Source: Ligilactobacillus hayakitensis DSM 18933 = JCM 14209 (GTDB taxonomy: Bacteria; Bacillota; Bacilli; Lactobacillales; Lactobacillaceae). Taken from it: DNA of 64,000 nt. Positions within the stretch are counted from its first letter, which is position 1; each line of letters opens with the position of its first letter. The stretch spans positions 1 to 64,000 of the forward strand of contig NZ_BAML01000003.1 in NCBI RefSeq assembly GCF_000615845.1, read 5' to 3'. Shown piece after piece: positions 1 through 9,268 of the stretch. Under the pieces are notes generated by a model, which saw only the letters and a program-made list of their open reading frames with translations, was not told the DNA's origin and did no database searches. The position numbers were made by a program, and so were the translations under genes.

Positions 1-67
1 AAAACATGAACCTTAAGGTTTTTATTATTTCATTTTTTTAAGATCCACCTTTTTATATCATTGTGAC

Positions 68-1066
68 TTAATTATGTTCTAAGAACAACCTCACTATTTC
101 ATCACGCCGTTCTAAAAATTCTTTATTGTCACTAGTAGGATGAATTCTATTTGTTAACACAACCATTGCATTCCCGCAAAATCTATCAATCAATATAAAA
201 GTTCCTGTAAAACCTGTGTGGTATATACAAAGATGTTTATTTTTAGAGGTTTTTAAGTCCCAACCTAAGCTTCTTTTAAGGTCTGCTTCTGGAGCGAAAT
301 CCTTATTCAAGGACTTTATTGTATTTTGCAAAATAACCTTTTCTTCGCTGATATTTCCTAACATCAATTCAGAAAATCGAACTAAATCGCCTAAATTCAT
401 AAACAAACCAGCTGAGCCGCAATGTTCTTTTAAAATTTGCGCTTTAGGATCGTGGACAATTCCTCGTAATGGCATCCCATCTTCTTGGAGCTCGGTCGGT
501 ACTGTTTCTTTAGGATTTGGAGAAAAAGTTGAATTTTTCAAACCTAAAGGATCTAACACTTCTTTTTTTATTACATTTTGAACAGAATCATTGTAAATAC
601 TTTCTATAATTTCTCCAAGAAAAATTAATCCTGTGTCTGTATATACTACTTTTTTTCCAAACCAGTCTTGCACTTTTAATTGATGAAGTTTTACCAATAA
701 TTCTCCCGCAGAAAGTTGATTTCGATTTTCTATGTACCCTGAAATTGCTGAAGTATGAGTTAATAAATGACGAATTGTCACCCGTTCATCCGAAAAATCT
801 GGAATATATTTAGTTATCGCATCATCTAATGAGATTTTTTTCATTTGAATTAATTTTAGAATTATTGTTGTCGTCCCCACTACTTTCGTTAAAGATGCCA
901 TATCATACAACATTCCAGGAATTAATTTTTCTTTTGTTGGGTATAGCTGACTGTACCCAATAGTTTTTTCAGTAACCTTGCCATCTGTAATGATTGCATA
1001 TGAAACTCCAGGAACAACACCATCCAAATATAATTGTTCAATCTTTTCCATAACTTCTTTAAACAC
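68..1066 (-). CDS. Serine hydrolase of the beta-lactamase / penicillin-binding-protein-like family
   Basis: The product is about 332 aa and resembles class C beta-lactamase-related hydrolases (EstB/PBP4*-like). It carries an SxxK nucleophile motif (S-L-T-K in DMASLTKVVG), a Y-x-D/N-like triad member (YTDTG) and a late HTG motif (YHTGFTGT), in the usual order. No signal peptide is obvious, so it is probably cytoplasmic or surface-associated by unknown means. The longest frame begins with a TTG at 1087, but the GTG at 1066 has an AAAAGGGG ribosome site seven bases upstream and is preferred. Substrate is unknown: members include esterases, peptidases and D-amino-acid hydrolases. It lies downstream of glnQ but is separated from it by a terminator hairpin, so it is probably transcribed alone. 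Confidence 0.8.
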   Translation of the reverse strand: MFKEVMEKIEQLYLDGVVPGVSYAIITDGKVTEKTIGYSQLYPTKEKLIPGMLYDMASLTKVVGTTTIILKLIQMKKISLDDAITKYIPDFSDERVTIRHLLTHTSAISGYIENRNQLSAGELLVKLHQLKVQDWFGKKVVYTDTGLIFLGEIIESIYNDSVQNVIKKEVLDPLGLKNSTFSPNPKETVPTELQEDGMPLRGIVHDPKAQILKEHCGSAGLFMNLGDLVRFSELMLGNISEEKVILQNTIKSLNKDFAPEADLKRSLGWDLKTSKNKHLCIYHTGFTGTFILIDRFCGNAMVVLTNRIHPTSDNKEFLERRDEIVRLFLEHN

Positions 1067-1097
1067 TGTACTACCCCTTTTCTTCAATAATTATATT

Positions 1098-1135
1098 AAA
1101 AAAAGCGAGATTAGAATAGTTCTTCTCTCGCTTTT
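1098..1135 (-). terminator. Rho-independent terminator after the ABC transporter operon
   Basis: The inverted repeat AAAGCGAGA...TCTCGCTTT is followed on the minus strand by a T-run. It sits just past the glnQ-like stop codon and ahead of the hydrolase gene. Confidence 0.8.
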
Positions 1136-1141
1136 GTTCTA

Positions 1142-1882
1142 TTAGACGTTAATAACCTTTTCTAAGAATGATTGTGTACGCTCATTTTGCGGGTTATCAA
1201 ATATTTCTTTTGGAGACCCTTCTTCTAACACATGACCATCCGCCATGAAGACAACTCTATCTGCAACTTCTTTGGCAAATCCCATTTCATGAGTTACAAC
1301 AACCATCGTCATTCCATCTTTAGCTAATTCTTTCATTACTTCCAAAACATCGCCCACCATTTCTGGATCCAAGGCTGATGTTGGTTCATCAAATAACATG
1401 ATATCTGGCTTCATTGCCAAAGCACGAGCTATTGCAACGCGTTGCTTTTGTCCACCTGACAATGAATTAGGCATTGCATCAAATTTATCTGCCAAGCCAA
1501 CCGTTTCTAGTAGATTTTCAGAAACATACTTAGCTTCATCTTTATCTAATTTACCTAGTTCAACTGGCGCTAACATAATATTTTCACCAACAGTTAAATT
1601 ATTAAATAAATTAAAGTGTTGAAATACCATTCCGATATTTTCGCGGGCTTTGTCAATGTTAGTTCCCTTAGAACTAATATCTTGTCCATCAATTACGATT
1701 GAACCACTAGTTGGTTCTTCAAGTCGGTTAAGACATCTGAGAAGCGTACTCTTCCCAGATCCTGATGGCCCGATTAATACAACTACTTCATTATTTTTTA
1801 CTTTAAAATCAATTCCTTTTAAAACATGATTTTCACCATAACTTTTTTGCAAGTTAGTTACATCTACTTTTAAATCACTCAT
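1142..1882 (-). CDS. glnQ: Polar amino acid ABC transporter ATP-binding protein (GlnQ-like)
   Basis: This 246-aa ATPase energises uptake of a polar amino acid, probably glutamine or glutamate. All nucleotide-binding motifs are visible: Walker A GPSGSGKS near residue 37, Q-loop (MVFQHFNLF), signature LSGGQKQR, Walker B ([12 protein letters not shown]) and the switch histidine (VVVTHE). Its start codon overlaps the stop of the upstream permease gene (TAATG), so the two are translationally coupled and form one transporter. The length and the QHFNLFN stretch are typical of the PAAT family. The substrate is inferred from family only; cystine or arginine transport cannot be excluded. Confidence 0.9.
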   Translation of the reverse strand: MSDLKVDVTNLQKSYGENHVLKGIDFKVKNNEVVVLIGPSGSGKSTLLRCLNRLEEPTSGSIVIDGQDISSKGTNIDKARENIGMVFQHFNLFNNLTVGENIMLAPVELGKLDKDEAKYVSENLLETVGLADKFDAMPNSLSGGQKQRVAIARALAMKPDIMLFDEPTSALDPEMVGDVLEVMKELAKDGMTMVVVTHEMGFAKEVADRVVFMADGHVLEEGSPKEIFDNPQNERTQSFLEKVINV

Positions 1883-3324
1883 TAGGCTTTAATCCTCCGT
1901 TCAATCCATTTTGATAGTAGAGTTAAAATTGTAATCAATGCTAAATAAATTACTGCAACAATAGCCCACATTCTGAATCCCTCTAAGTTTCTTGCAATAA
2001 TTATCTTACCTGTTTGAGTAAGTTCCAATATACCTATTATAGATAGAATCGACGTATCTTTCAACGTAATAATAAATTGGTTAATAAATGATGGAATCAT
2101 TATCTTCATTCCTTGTGGTAAAATGATTTTTATCATCGATTTACTAAATGGTAACCCTAAACTTCGTGCAGCTTCCATTTGCCCCTTATCAACCGCTTCG
2201 ATTCCACCTTTAACAAAAGCAGCAATGTACGCCCCTTCATTTAGGGCTAAGGTAATTACTCCTGCAACAAACGCTGGGATTTTTGTCCCTGTTAAACTTG
2301 GAATCCCATTATAAATAAATAACGCTAAAACCAATAACGGTAATCCTCGGAAAACATAAATTACAAATACCGAGATTGCTTGTGAGATCTTATTAGGAAT
2401 AACTCCCAATAAACCAATAACAATCCCAAATATCGTAGCAAAAATTATTGATACAACAGTAAGTTTTATTGTTTCAATAACCCCCGTTAAAATTGCTCCT
2501 TTATTTTCTTTAATAATCCCTAGAATCGTATGATTATTTTTTTGAGCTGCTAATTTTCGTGAAGTTGCCTTCGCACCGGTATACTTATCAATAATTTGTT
2601 GATATTTTCCATTAGCTTTTAATTTTGCTAAACCTTTATTAAATTTATGTAATAACTCTTGATTTTCACCTTTTTTAACCGCAAATCCGTAATTTGCATT
2701 ATTGACAGGTTTGGTTACAACTTTAAGATCTAATCCAGTTTTTATACCATAATTCATTACTGCATCATCTTCAAAGCAAGCATCTGAATTGTGATTTTCA
2801 ACATCATTATACATATTATCTGAATCATCAAAAGTTACAACTTTAAAACCATATTTATCTTTTATCGAATTTGCATAGTCAGCTCCAGAAGTTCCGGTTT
2901 TAACAGCAACCTTCTTTCCTCGTAAATCTTTCAAGCTGTCGATATTACTTTTTGGTGATACCGCCATTACAATCCCTGATGAATAATAAGGACTAGAAAA
3001 ATCAAACTTTTGCTTTCTTTCATCAGTAATCGTCATTCCTGCAATCATCCCGTCAACTTGACCAGATGTTACTGATTGTAACGCTGCGTTGAAGCCGATT
3101 GGTTTGATATTAACCTTAAAACCTTCTTCTTTTGCAATTTCATTCATTAAGTCAATATCAATTCCTACATATTCATTTTTGTCATTTGCATATACAAATG
3201 GAGGAAATGTAACATCAGTTGCTATATTATATGTATCCTTAGCTAACACCTTTTGCGGTCGAGATATTAATAAAACACTCACCAAACTTGTTATGATAGT
3301 AATATACGCTATTATTTTTTTCAT
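1882..3324 (-). CDS. glnP: Amino acid ABC transporter, fused substrate-binding protein and permease (GlnP-like)
   Basis: This is a fusion typical of Lactobacillales: a signal peptide or N-terminal anchor (hydrophobic residues about 5-25), one PBP-type substrate-binding domain (about 30-265), then an integral permease domain (about 285-480) with the EAA loop ([17 protein letters not shown]) that docks the ATPase. Lactococcal GlnP carries two tandem binding domains; this one has one. The ATG at 3324 is chosen because a GGAG site lies six bases before it; an in-frame TTG upstream would place that site inside the gene. It forms an operon with glnQ, and its promoter has an extended -10 box at 3356-3364. 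Confidence 0.88.
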   Translation of the reverse strand: MKKIIAYITIITSLVSVLLISRPQKVLAKDTYNIATDVTFPPFVYANDKNEYVGIDIDLMNEIAKEEGFKVNIKPIGFNAALQSVTSGQVDGMIAGMTITDERKQKFDFSSPYYSSGIVMAVSPKSNIDSLKDLRGKKVAVKTGTSGADYANSIKDKYGFKVVTFDDSDNMYNDVENHNSDACFEDDAVMNYGIKTGLDLKVVTKPVNNANYGFAVKKGENQELLHKFNKGLAKLKANGKYQQIIDKYTGAKATSRKLAAQKNNHTILGIIKENKGAILTGVIETIKLTVVSIIFATIFGIVIGLLGVIPNKISQAISVFVIYVFRGLPLLVLALFIYNGIPSLTGTKIPAFVAGVITLALNEGAYIAAFVKGGIEAVDKGQMEAARSLGLPFSKSMIKIILPQGMKIMIPSFINQFIITLKDTSILSIIGILELTQTGKIIIARNLEGFRMWAIVAVIYLALITILTLLSKWIERRIKA

Positions 3325-3355
3325 AATAATCTCCAATCTTTTTATCTTTAAACTA

Positions 3356-3364
3356 ATTATATCA
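3356..3364 (-). promoter_or_regulatory. Extended -10 promoter element of the glnP-glnQ operon
   Basis: The minus strand reads TGATATAAT, a perfect extended -10 (TGnTATAAT), about 32 bases before the glnP start. A weak -35 candidate (TTACCT) lies about 18 bases further upstream. Confidence 0.6.
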
Positions 3365-3435
3365 TACTCTTGTGATAAAAGGTAACATAAATTTTAAAAT
3401 TATTTTATTTTTATCAAAAATATTCCTTAATTTTA

Positions 3436-3464
3436 TTGACATATTACCTAAACAATCACATAAT
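3436..3464 (+). promoter_or_regulatory. Promoter of tRNA-Gln
   Basis: A perfect -35 TTGACA (3436-3441) is followed after 17 bases by CATAAT (3459-3464). The predicted transcription start falls about 10 bases before the tRNA. Confidence 0.7.
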
Positions 3465-3481
3465 ATACTTGTTATTAATCT

Positions 3482-3554
3482 TGGGCATTCGCCAAATTGG
3501 TAAGGCAGTGGACTCTGAATCCATAATTTACAGGTTCGAACCCTGTATGCCCAA
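3482..3554 (+). tRNA. tRNA-Gln (anticodon CUG)
   Basis: The cloverleaf can be drawn by eye. Acceptor arms are TGGGCAT and ATGCCCA, the D stem is GCC/GGC, and the anticodon stem GTGGA/TCCAT encloses loop CTCTGAA with CTG at positions 34-36. The T arm is ACAGG-TTCGAAC-CCTGT, and the discriminator is A. CCA is not encoded. The C34 form reads only CAG, so a second tRNA-Gln(UUG) should exist elsewhere. It has its own promoter and is followed by a strong hairpin terminator. Confidence 0.93.
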
Positions 3555-3560
3555 TAATAA

Positions 3561-3610
3561 AAAAAACGATTTCTAAATCCAAAGTATAAAGGATTAGAAA
3601 TCGTTTTTTT
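3561..3610. terminator. Bidirectional terminator between tRNA-Gln and argS
   Basis: A long inverted repeat (ACGATTTCTAAATCC and GGATTAGAAATCGT) is flanked by A- and T-runs on both sides. It can end the tRNA transcript on the plus strand and argS on the minus strand. Confidence 0.85.
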
Positions 3611-3621
3611 GTTAGTATTTG

Positions 3622-5310
3622 TTACATTTCATTTGGTGCTTTAACACCTAGTAATCTGAGTGATTCTTTCAATACAGTGGCAACACTCTTAACAAGTGCT
3701 AAACGTGCCATCTTTTCATCGTCTTCTTCTAAAATACGTGAATTTGCATAGTATTTATTAAATGCTTTTGCTAAATGAATTGAATACTTCGCAATAACTG
3801 ATGGTTCATAATCTTCCACAGCCTTATTAACTGTATTTGGAAAATCTTCTAACAATCTCAATGTGGCCCAAGCATTTGTATCTGAAATTTCCATGTCATT
3901 ACCAAAATTAGTAACGTTTGCTTTTCTAAGAATACTCATAGCACGTGCATGTGAATATTGTACATATGGTCCTGTTTCACCTTCAAAGCGAACAACTTCT
4001 TCTAAGTTAAAGTCAAAATTATTTACACGTTCATTCTTTAAATCGTGGAATACAACCGCACCTACACCTACTGCTTCAGCAACAGCTTTTTTATCTTGAA
4101 GATCTGGATTCTTTTCATTAATTTGTTGGTTAGCTAATTTAACAGCGTCATCTAAAACTTCTTCAAGTAAGATAACTCTACCAGAACGAGTTGATAACTT
4201 CTTACCACCTGAAGTAATTAAACCAAATGGAATGTGATGAATTTCGTCTGCCCAATCGTAACCCATTTCATTAAGAACTGCTTTCAATTGTTTAAAGTGG
4301 TTTGTTTGTTCCATCCCTACAACGTAAAGTGACTTAACAAAATCATATGTTCTGTAACGATAAAGTGCTGCAGCTAAATCACGAGTGATATATAATGTTG
4401 ATCCATCAGATTTTCTAATTAATGCAGGATTTAAGTTGTATTTTTCTAAATCAACAATCTCTGCTCCTTGACTTTCTTTCAAAAGTCCTTTTTGTTCAAG
4501 GATCTCAGCAACTTCTTCCATTTTATCATTATAGAACGCTTCCCCATTATATGAATCAAATGAAATTCCTAAACGGTCATAAACTTCTGTGAACTTTTTA
4601 AGTGATTCTTCACGGAACCATTTCCATAATTCTAAGCTTTCTTCGTCTCCTTCTTCTAACTTTTTGAAGACTTCACGAGCTTGATCATCTAATTCTGGAT
4701 GTTCAACATCTTCTTGGTGGAATTTAACATAGTATTTTAATAAGTTATTAATAGGATCCGCTTTAACTTCTTCTTCACTTCCCCATAATCTGTAAGCCAC
4801 AATCAATTTACCAAATTGTGTTCCCCAGTCACCTAAGTGATTAATGCGAACGGGATTATAATTAGTTTTTTCTAAAAGTAATCCTAATGAATTTCCAATT
4901 ACAGTAGAACGAAGATGCCCCATTGACATTGGTTTAGCGATATTTGGTGATGACATGTCAATTGGAACATTCCCATTATTACCTAAGTTTTGGTTACCGT
5001 AATTTGATCCATTAGCCAAAATAACTTCTAAAACTTCTTTACTAAACTTCTTTTTATCTAAAAAGAAGTTTACATATGGACCAACAGCTTCAATTTTTTC
5101 AAATCCATCTTTATTAATTTTTTCGACAATTTCTGCGGCAATTAATTGAGGTGCTTTTTTCAATGTTTTTGCCAAAATAAATGCAGGAAATGCGTAATCA
5201 CCTAATTCTAATGTCTTAGGATTTTCGATCTTTTCTAAAATTTCATCCATTGATAATTGATTATCAACAGCAGCTTGAATTGCTTGCGCAACTTTTTCTT
5301 TATAATTCAT
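3622..5310 (-). CDS. argS: Arginyl-tRNA synthetase
   Basis: This 562-aa class I synthetase charges tRNA-Arg. The N-terminal add-1 domain spans about residues 1-110. The HIGH-equivalent motif appears as GHLRST in the stretch [16 protein letters not shown], which is characteristic of ArgS. The KMSKS-equivalent loop is KLSTRSG. The C-terminal DALR anticodon-binding domain occupies roughly the last 120 residues (YVQYSHARA onward). Length is normal and the frame is intact. AAGGAGG lies just upstream of the ATG. Expression is probably controlled by the T-box leader directly upstream. Confidence 0.97.
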   Translation of the reverse strand: MNYKEKVAQAIQAAVDNQLSMDEILEKIENPKTLELGDYAFPAFILAKTLKKAPQLIAAEIVEKINKDGFEKIEAVGPYVNFFLDKKKFSKEVLEVILANGSNYGNQNLGNNGNVPIDMSSPNIAKPMSMGHLRSTVIGNSLGLLLEKTNYNPVRINHLGDWGTQFGKLIVAYRLWGSEEEVKADPINNLLKYYVKFHQEDVEHPELDDQAREVFKKLEEGDEESLELWKWFREESLKKFTEVYDRLGISFDSYNGEAFYNDKMEEVAEILEQKGLLKESQGAEIVDLEKYNLNPALIRKSDGSTLYITRDLAAALYRYRTYDFVKSLYVVGMEQTNHFKQLKAVLNEMGYDWADEIHHIPFGLITSGGKKLSTRSGRVILLEEVLDDAVKLANQQINEKNPDLQDKKAVAEAVGVGAVVFHDLKNERVNNFDFNLEEVVRFEGETGPYVQYSHARAMSILRKANVTNFGNDMEISDTNAWATLRLLEDFPNTVNKAVEDYEPSVIAKYSIHLAKAFNKYYANSRILEEDDEKMARLALVKSVATVLKESLRLLGVKAPNEM

Positions 5311-5337
5311 TGCTTTTCCTCCTTAAAAAATAAAAAA

Positions 5338-5520
5338 CGTCCCTTGCATAAATGCAAGAGACGAGTTCAAACCCGCGGTACCACTCTAATTGATTAAAAA
5401 TCCGCTCATATATTTAATACAAATCTAAAAGGGCGATTCGTTTTGTTCCAATGCCTAGCTTCCACCCTCCTAGACTCGCTTAAATCTTTCCAAAACTACT
5501 AGTCTTTATCATCGATTTAA
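5338..5520 (-). promoter_or_regulatory. T-box riboswitch leader of argS
   Basis: On the minus strand the leader contains the T-box core AGTGGTACCGCGG (5373-5385). A terminator hairpin follows (CGTCTCTTGCAT paired with ATGCAAGGGACG, 5338-5363) with a T-run, then the argS ribosome site. Upstream are stem I hallmarks: AGTA-like and AGCGAG bulges and GGGTGGAAGC. A CGA triplet followed by A near 5438-5440 is a plausible arginine specifier on the 3' side of stem I, which matches the downstream gene. Uncharged tRNA-Arg should stabilise the antiterminator and switch argS on. The family call is firm; the specifier is tentative. Confidence 0.9.
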
Positions 5521-5559
5521 CTTATTAAATTTGGTATTCACTTGTTTGAATTTACTTAA

Positions 5560-5630
5560 AGCGGGTGACGAGAATCGAACTCGCGACGTAAGCTTGGGAA
5601 GCTTAAGTTTTACCACTAAACTACACCCGC
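5560..5630 (-). tRNA. tRNA-Gly (anticodon CCC)
   Basis: Read on the minus strand, acceptor GCGGGTG pairs with CACCCGC, and the D arm contains AGTGGTAAAAC. The anticodon stem TAAGC/GCTTA encloses loop TTCCCAA, with CCC at positions 34-36. The T arm is GCGAG-TTCGATT-CTCGT. At 71 nt including the discriminator it has the usual tRNA-Gly length. CCA is not encoded. Confidence 0.92.
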
Positions 5631-5666
5631 ATAATCATAGTTTAGCATATATCAAATCAAATGTCA

Positions 5667-5876
5667 CTACGCATTTAATTTCTTCATTTCAGATAAACGT
5701 ACAACAGCTCTATTATGAAAGTCTGTTACTACCACGCTATCTTCACTGGCATGTTTTGTAATTGAAACCATGGCTGAGTTTTCATAAAGTTTTTCGATAA
5801 CACCCTCAAAATCTTGAGTTAAAGATGCAAATTTCTTGCATTTAACGTTATCACCAATTTTAAATTCGTTTTCCAT
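5667..5876 (-). CDS. Small YkvS-like protein (DUF2187)
   Basis: This 69-aa protein has a compact beta-rich pattern: KIGDNVKCKKFASLTQDFEGVIEKL, then an AMVSI strand and a C-terminal AVVRLSEMKKL. That is the layout of the DUF2187/YkvS family of small KOW-like proteins in Firmicutes. The function of the family is not established. It has its own ribosome site (AAGGAG) and lies alone between tRNA-Gly and the LysR gene, on the same strand as both. Family assignment is by recognition of the overall pattern. Confidence 0.7.
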   Translation of the reverse strand: MENEFKIGDNVKCKKFASLTQDFEGVIEKLYENSAMVSITKHASEDSVVVTDFHNRAVVRLSEMKKLNA

Positions 5877-5942
5877 CTAAATACTCCTTTTGATAAGGTT
5901 ACTGGAAAAATATAGCAAATTTCAATAAAAAAATCAAGATAT

Positions 5943-6830
5943 TTACTTTGTCTTACCGTACCTATTTCTTATATAGTTGATAACAACCTTTGAAAATGAT
6001 CGAACTGATGGAGTTAATAATTTCTTTTCATGTGTTACCAAACAAATTTGACGATGAAATTCTTGGTCAAATAAATATTGATTGACATTTCCCTTTAGTT
6101 TTTCTAAAGCTAATTTAGGTAAAATTCCATACCCTAACCCGCTTTCTACCATCGCAATAATCGAAGCATCGTCAATACTATAATGAATCGAATTCAAAGA
6201 TACGTCGTACGTGTCTAATGCTTTTTTCGTATCACGATCATAATCAATTTGCTGTAATATAAAGTTTTTATCTTTTAAATCATTTTTTGTCATTTTAGAG
6301 CCTTCTTTTAACTCTACATCTTTGGGTGTAATACAATATATTTCATCCTCAAATAATTTTGTAACTTCAAATGTATCTGAAATTGGTAAAGCGCTAAAGC
6401 CAATATCAATATTTCCTAATTTTAATTGTTCAATCACAGCGTTAAAATTTCCTTGCCAAACAGTTACTTCTATATTAGGATATTTTTCTTTAAATTGATT
6501 AATAATATCTGGTAACCAATTAATACATACACTACTAAAGGCTCCTATTCTAACTCGACCCGTATTCACACCATTTATCAAGGATGCTTCTTCTTTTAAG
6601 TTTAATTCGGCATTTAAGATTTCTTGTACCAAAGGTAAGATTCTTTTTCCATTCGTAGTTAATTGGACCCCGCTTCGATTTCTAATGAACAACGAAAACC
6701 CTAATTCTTTTTCAAAATTATTAATTGAATGGCTAACTGCTGATGGTGTAACTTTAAGTTCCTTAGCTGCTTCTAGAAATGTTTTTTTCTGAGCAACAGT
6801 ACTAAAAACTTCATAACTAAAATTTGACAT
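5943..6830 (-). CDS. LysR-family transcriptional regulator
   Basis: The product is about 295 aa. A winged helix-turn-helix occupies roughly residues 1-60 (TFLEAAKELKVTPSAVSHSINNFEKELGF has the classic LysR recognition-helix spacing). A periplasmic-binding-like effector domain covers about 88-290. The ATG at 6830 follows GGAGGGAAAC and is preferred to the slightly longer frame. It is divergent from the cardiolipin synthase gene, with about 110 bases between the starts. LysR proteins often control the divergent neighbour, but no LysR box (T-N11-A) could be assigned. The ligand is unknown. Confidence 0.88.
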   Translation of the reverse strand: MSNFSYEVFSTVAQKKTFLEAAKELKVTPSAVSHSINNFEKELGFSLFIRNRSGVQLTTNGKRILPLVQEILNAELNLKEEASLINGVNTGRVRIGAFSSVCINWLPDIINQFKEKYPNIEVTVWQGNFNAVIEQLKLGNIDIGFSALPISDTFEVTKLFEDEIYCITPKDVELKEGSKMTKNDLKDKNFILQQIDYDRDTKKALDTYDVSLNSIHYSIDDASIIAMVESGLGYGILPKLALEKLKGNVNQYLFDQEFHRQICLVTHEKKLLTPSVRSFSKVVINYIRNRYGKTK

Positions 6831-6903
6831 GTTTCCCTCCATTATCCACCTTAAACCTTACAATTACTATATCTTATTTGGGACAATGATTTCAAATTCT
6901 TTA

Positions 6904-6912
6904 TGATATAAT
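6904..6912 (+). promoter_or_regulatory. Extended -10 promoter element of the cardiolipin synthase gene
   Basis: TGATATAAT, a perfect extended -10, lies 32 bases before the cls ATG. No well-spaced -35 is evident, as is common for extended -10 promoters. Confidence 0.6.
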
Positions 6913-6943
6913 GATATACATAAAATATTTTAGGAGGAACGAT

Positions 6944-8419
6944 ATGACTTTTGATATACTTTCATCAGCTTGGAATGTAATTGTTATTATCAATACAATT
7001 GCAGCATTAATAACTGTATTTCGCGAAAAAAGAGATATTGCCGCAACTTGGGCTTGGTTATTAGTTCTAGTTGCGTTACCAGTAATCGGATTTATCATTT
7101 ATCTTTTTGCTGGTAAAAAACTTTCTCATGAAAAAATTTTTTCTATGCAAACAGAACAAAAAAAGATGCTTCGTCAAATGTCGCATCACCAAATTAATGA
7201 GTGGAAAAAACATAAACTCATCCCTCTGACCCAATCAAGTCAATCAATCCGCGAATTAATTCATTTTTTCCTCAAACAAGAACAAGCTTTCTTAAGTAAA
7301 AATAACGAAATTCAACTTTTTACTGATGGAAAAGATAAATTTAATCAATTAATTAACGATATCAATCATGCTAAAAAGTACATTCACATCGAATACTATT
7401 CATTTTACTCAGACGAATTGGGGGATCGTCTTTTATCTGCACTTGAAGATGCTGCAAAACGCGGTGTGGAAGTTAAAGTTTTATACGATATGTTTGGATC
7501 GCATGGAACAACGTATCGATATTTTAAAAATTTAGAAAAACTTGGCGGTCTTGCTCAGGCATTCTTTTCATCGAAAAAAGCCATTGTAACAACCCCTCGT
7601 TTAAATTACCATCTCCACCGAAAAATTGTCGTAATTGATGGATTAATCGGATATATTGGTGGTTTTAATGTTGGCGATCAATATCTTGGAAAATCGCAAA
7701 AATTTGGTTATTGGAGAGATACTCATCTTCGTATTAAAGGCTTTGCGGTTATAGAGCTCTTAAATAGATTTATTATGGACTGGAATGTAACCTGTCACAA
7801 AACAAAAAAAGAGCGCATCACTACATTTAGTCATTACCTTCCTTCCGAAGAAAATATCTCTGTAAACGGCTCTACAAATATTCAAATTGTTTCTTCCGGT
7901 CCAGACAATGAGCGGCAATCAATTAAACGTGGATATCAACATATGATTACAAATGCAGATAATTACATTTATATCCAAACACCCTATTTAGTCCCAGATG
8001 ATTCAATCTTAGAATCATTGATAATCTCTGCTAAATCAGGCGTAGATGTTCGCATCATGATTCCTAGCATGCCCGATCATCCATTCATCTACCGCGCAAC
8101 AGAATATTATGCAAAATATCTTGTTGAAAATGGTATTAGAATTTTCCGTTATGATCATGGCTTCTTACATGCTAAAACCATTGTTGCAGACGATCATATC
8201 ACTTCAATTGGTTCGGCTAACATGGACTTTAGAAGTTTTCGCTTGAATTTTGAAGCCAATGCTTTTTGCTATGATAGTGATTTATCAGTAACAATGAAAA
8301 ATATTTTCATTGGCGATCAAGCACATTGCAAAGAATTAACGCCGGAATATTTTGATAATCAATCTAAATGGAAAAAATTTAAACAATATTTTTCACGTCT
8401 TCTTTCTCCAACATTATAA
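6944..8419 (+). CDS. cls: Cardiolipin synthase
   Basis: This 491-aa membrane enzyme condenses two phosphatidylglycerols into cardiolipin. Two N-terminal transmembrane segments (about residues 5-27 and 37-57) precede two phospholipase D domains. Each domain has an HKD motif: HLHRKIVVIDG in the middle of the protein and HAKTIVADD near the C-terminus. The ATG at 6944 is preceded by TAGGAGGAACGAT; a longer in-frame start at 6911 lies inside the promoter and is rejected. It is one of the few plus-strand genes and ends at a strong bidirectional terminator shared with the amidotransferase gene. Confidence 0.95.
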   Translation: MTFDILSSAWNVIVIINTIAALITVFREKRDIAATWAWLLVLVALPVIGFIIYLFAGKKLSHEKIFSMQTEQKKMLRQMSHHQINEWKKHKLIPLTQSSQSIRELIHFFLKQEQAFLSKNNEIQLFTDGKDKFNQLINDINHAKKYIHIEYYSFYSDELGDRLLSALEDAAKRGVEVKVLYDMFGSHGTTYRYFKNLEKLGGLAQAFFSSKKAIVTTPRLNYHLHRKIVVIDGLIGYIGGFNVGDQYLGKSQKFGYWRDTHLRIKGFAVIELLNRFIMDWNVTCHKTKKERITTFSHYLPSEENISVNGSTNIQIVSSGPDNERQSIKRGYQHMITNADNYIYIQTPYLVPDDSILESLIISAKSGVDVRIMIPSMPDHPFIYRATEYYAKYLVENGIRIFRYDHGFLHAKTIVADDHITSIGSANMDFRSFRLNFEANAFCYDSDLSVTMKNIFIGDQAHCKELTPEYFDNQSKWKKFKQYFSRLLSPTL

Positions 8420-8462
8420 AAAGCTCAGAAGCACTATCAAAATAGTGTTTCTGAGCTTTTTT
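8418..8462. terminator. Bidirectional terminator between cls and the amidotransferase gene
   Basis: The long perfect-looking stem AAAAGCTCAGAAGCACTAT/ATAGTGTTTCTGAGCTTTT is bordered by A- and T-runs on each side. It sits between two convergent genes. Confidence 0.9.
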
Positions 8463-8464
8463 AA

Positions 8465-9205
8465 TTATGCTTGCTTGATTAAATTTTCAAACAGTATATT
8501 AGCATATTTACTACTATTAAATATCTTTTCTGGATGCCATTGAACCGCAATCAACTTAGGATATTTTTCACTTACTAATGCTTCGACAATTCCATCTTCA
8601 CTAGTTGCTGCAACAGTCAATCCTTCACCAACTTTTTTGACTGCTTGATGGTGTAAAGAATTTACTCTAACCTTTTTTTGAGGGATAAGCTTATATAATT
8701 CAGTCTTATCATTTATACTAACATGATGAGAAAAATCTGAAATATTATTTGGAGCCATATGTTTTATTAACTTATCTCCTAAATTAGCATACGATAAATC
8801 TTGATATAAAGTACCATTAAAATAAGTATTAACAATTTGAAGTCCACGGCAGATTGCCAATACAGGCTTATCTTGGCGCAAAGCTTCTTCTAACAATGTG
8901 TAATCAAATAAGTCGCGTTCATAATATGTTGAACCAATTTTAGCTAATGGTTCTTCGTTGTAATTAGCTGGATCTACATCGTCTCCTCCACTAAGTACAA
9001 TTGCATCAACTGCAGCAACTTGTGCCTTAGCAATTTCTAAATCCTTTGTTACAGGAATAATAAATGGAATCCCCCCATTTACTTCTACACCTTTAACATA
9101 ATCTTCATTCACATATGAACGTGGATATCCGGGAAATGGGTCGTTGCCTTTATCAAAACGAACGCCACCTGAAATTCCGATTATTGGTTTTCTTTTCATA
9201 TTCAT
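8465..9205 (-). CDS. Class I glutamine amidotransferase-like peptidase C26 (gamma-glutamyl hydrolase type)
   Basis: This protein of about 246 aa has the GATase1 triad: the nucleophile cysteine in AICRGLQIVN and the His/Glu pair in QWHPE near the end. The overall pattern (PIIGISGG at the N-terminus, SGGDDVDP mid-protein) matches gamma-glutamyl-gamma-aminobutyrate hydrolase (PuuD-like) proteins. No putrescine genes are nearby, so the substrate is unknown; cleavage of a gamma-glutamyl amide is the family-based inference. The ATG at 9205 is chosen for its AAGGAG site seven bases upstream. It lies downstream of lepA after a small hairpin. Confidence 0.85.
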   Translation of the reverse strand: MNMKRKPIIGISGGVRFDKGNDPFPGYPRSYVNEDYVKGVEVNGGIPFIIPVTKDLEIAKAQVAAVDAIVLSGGDDVDPANYNEEPLAKIGSTYYERDLFDYTLLEEALRQDKPVLAICRGLQIVNTYFNGTLYQDLSYANLGDKLIKHMAPNNISDFSHHVSINDKTELYKLIPQKKVRVNSLHHQAVKKVGEGLTVAATSEDGIVEALVSEKYPKLIAVQWHPEKIFNSSKYANILFENLIKQA

Positions 9206-9219
9206 ATCATTTCTCCTTT

Positions 9220-9252
9220 TAAATAAGAGGTTGTATTTATTACAACCTCTTA
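9220..9252. terminator. Hairpin between lepA and the amidotransferase gene
   Basis: AAGAGGTTGTA and TACAACCTCTT form an 11-bp stem with a 5-base loop, 17 bases after the lepA stop. The following T-tract is weak, so it may be a partial terminator or an RNA-stability hairpin. Confidence 0.55.
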
Positions 9253-9268
9253 ATAACATTTTAAAATT

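Noticed and set aside
5531-5761. Plus-strand frame across tRNA-Gly and the DUF2187 gene
   Set aside because: It runs through an obvious tRNA on the other strand and has no protein-like features.
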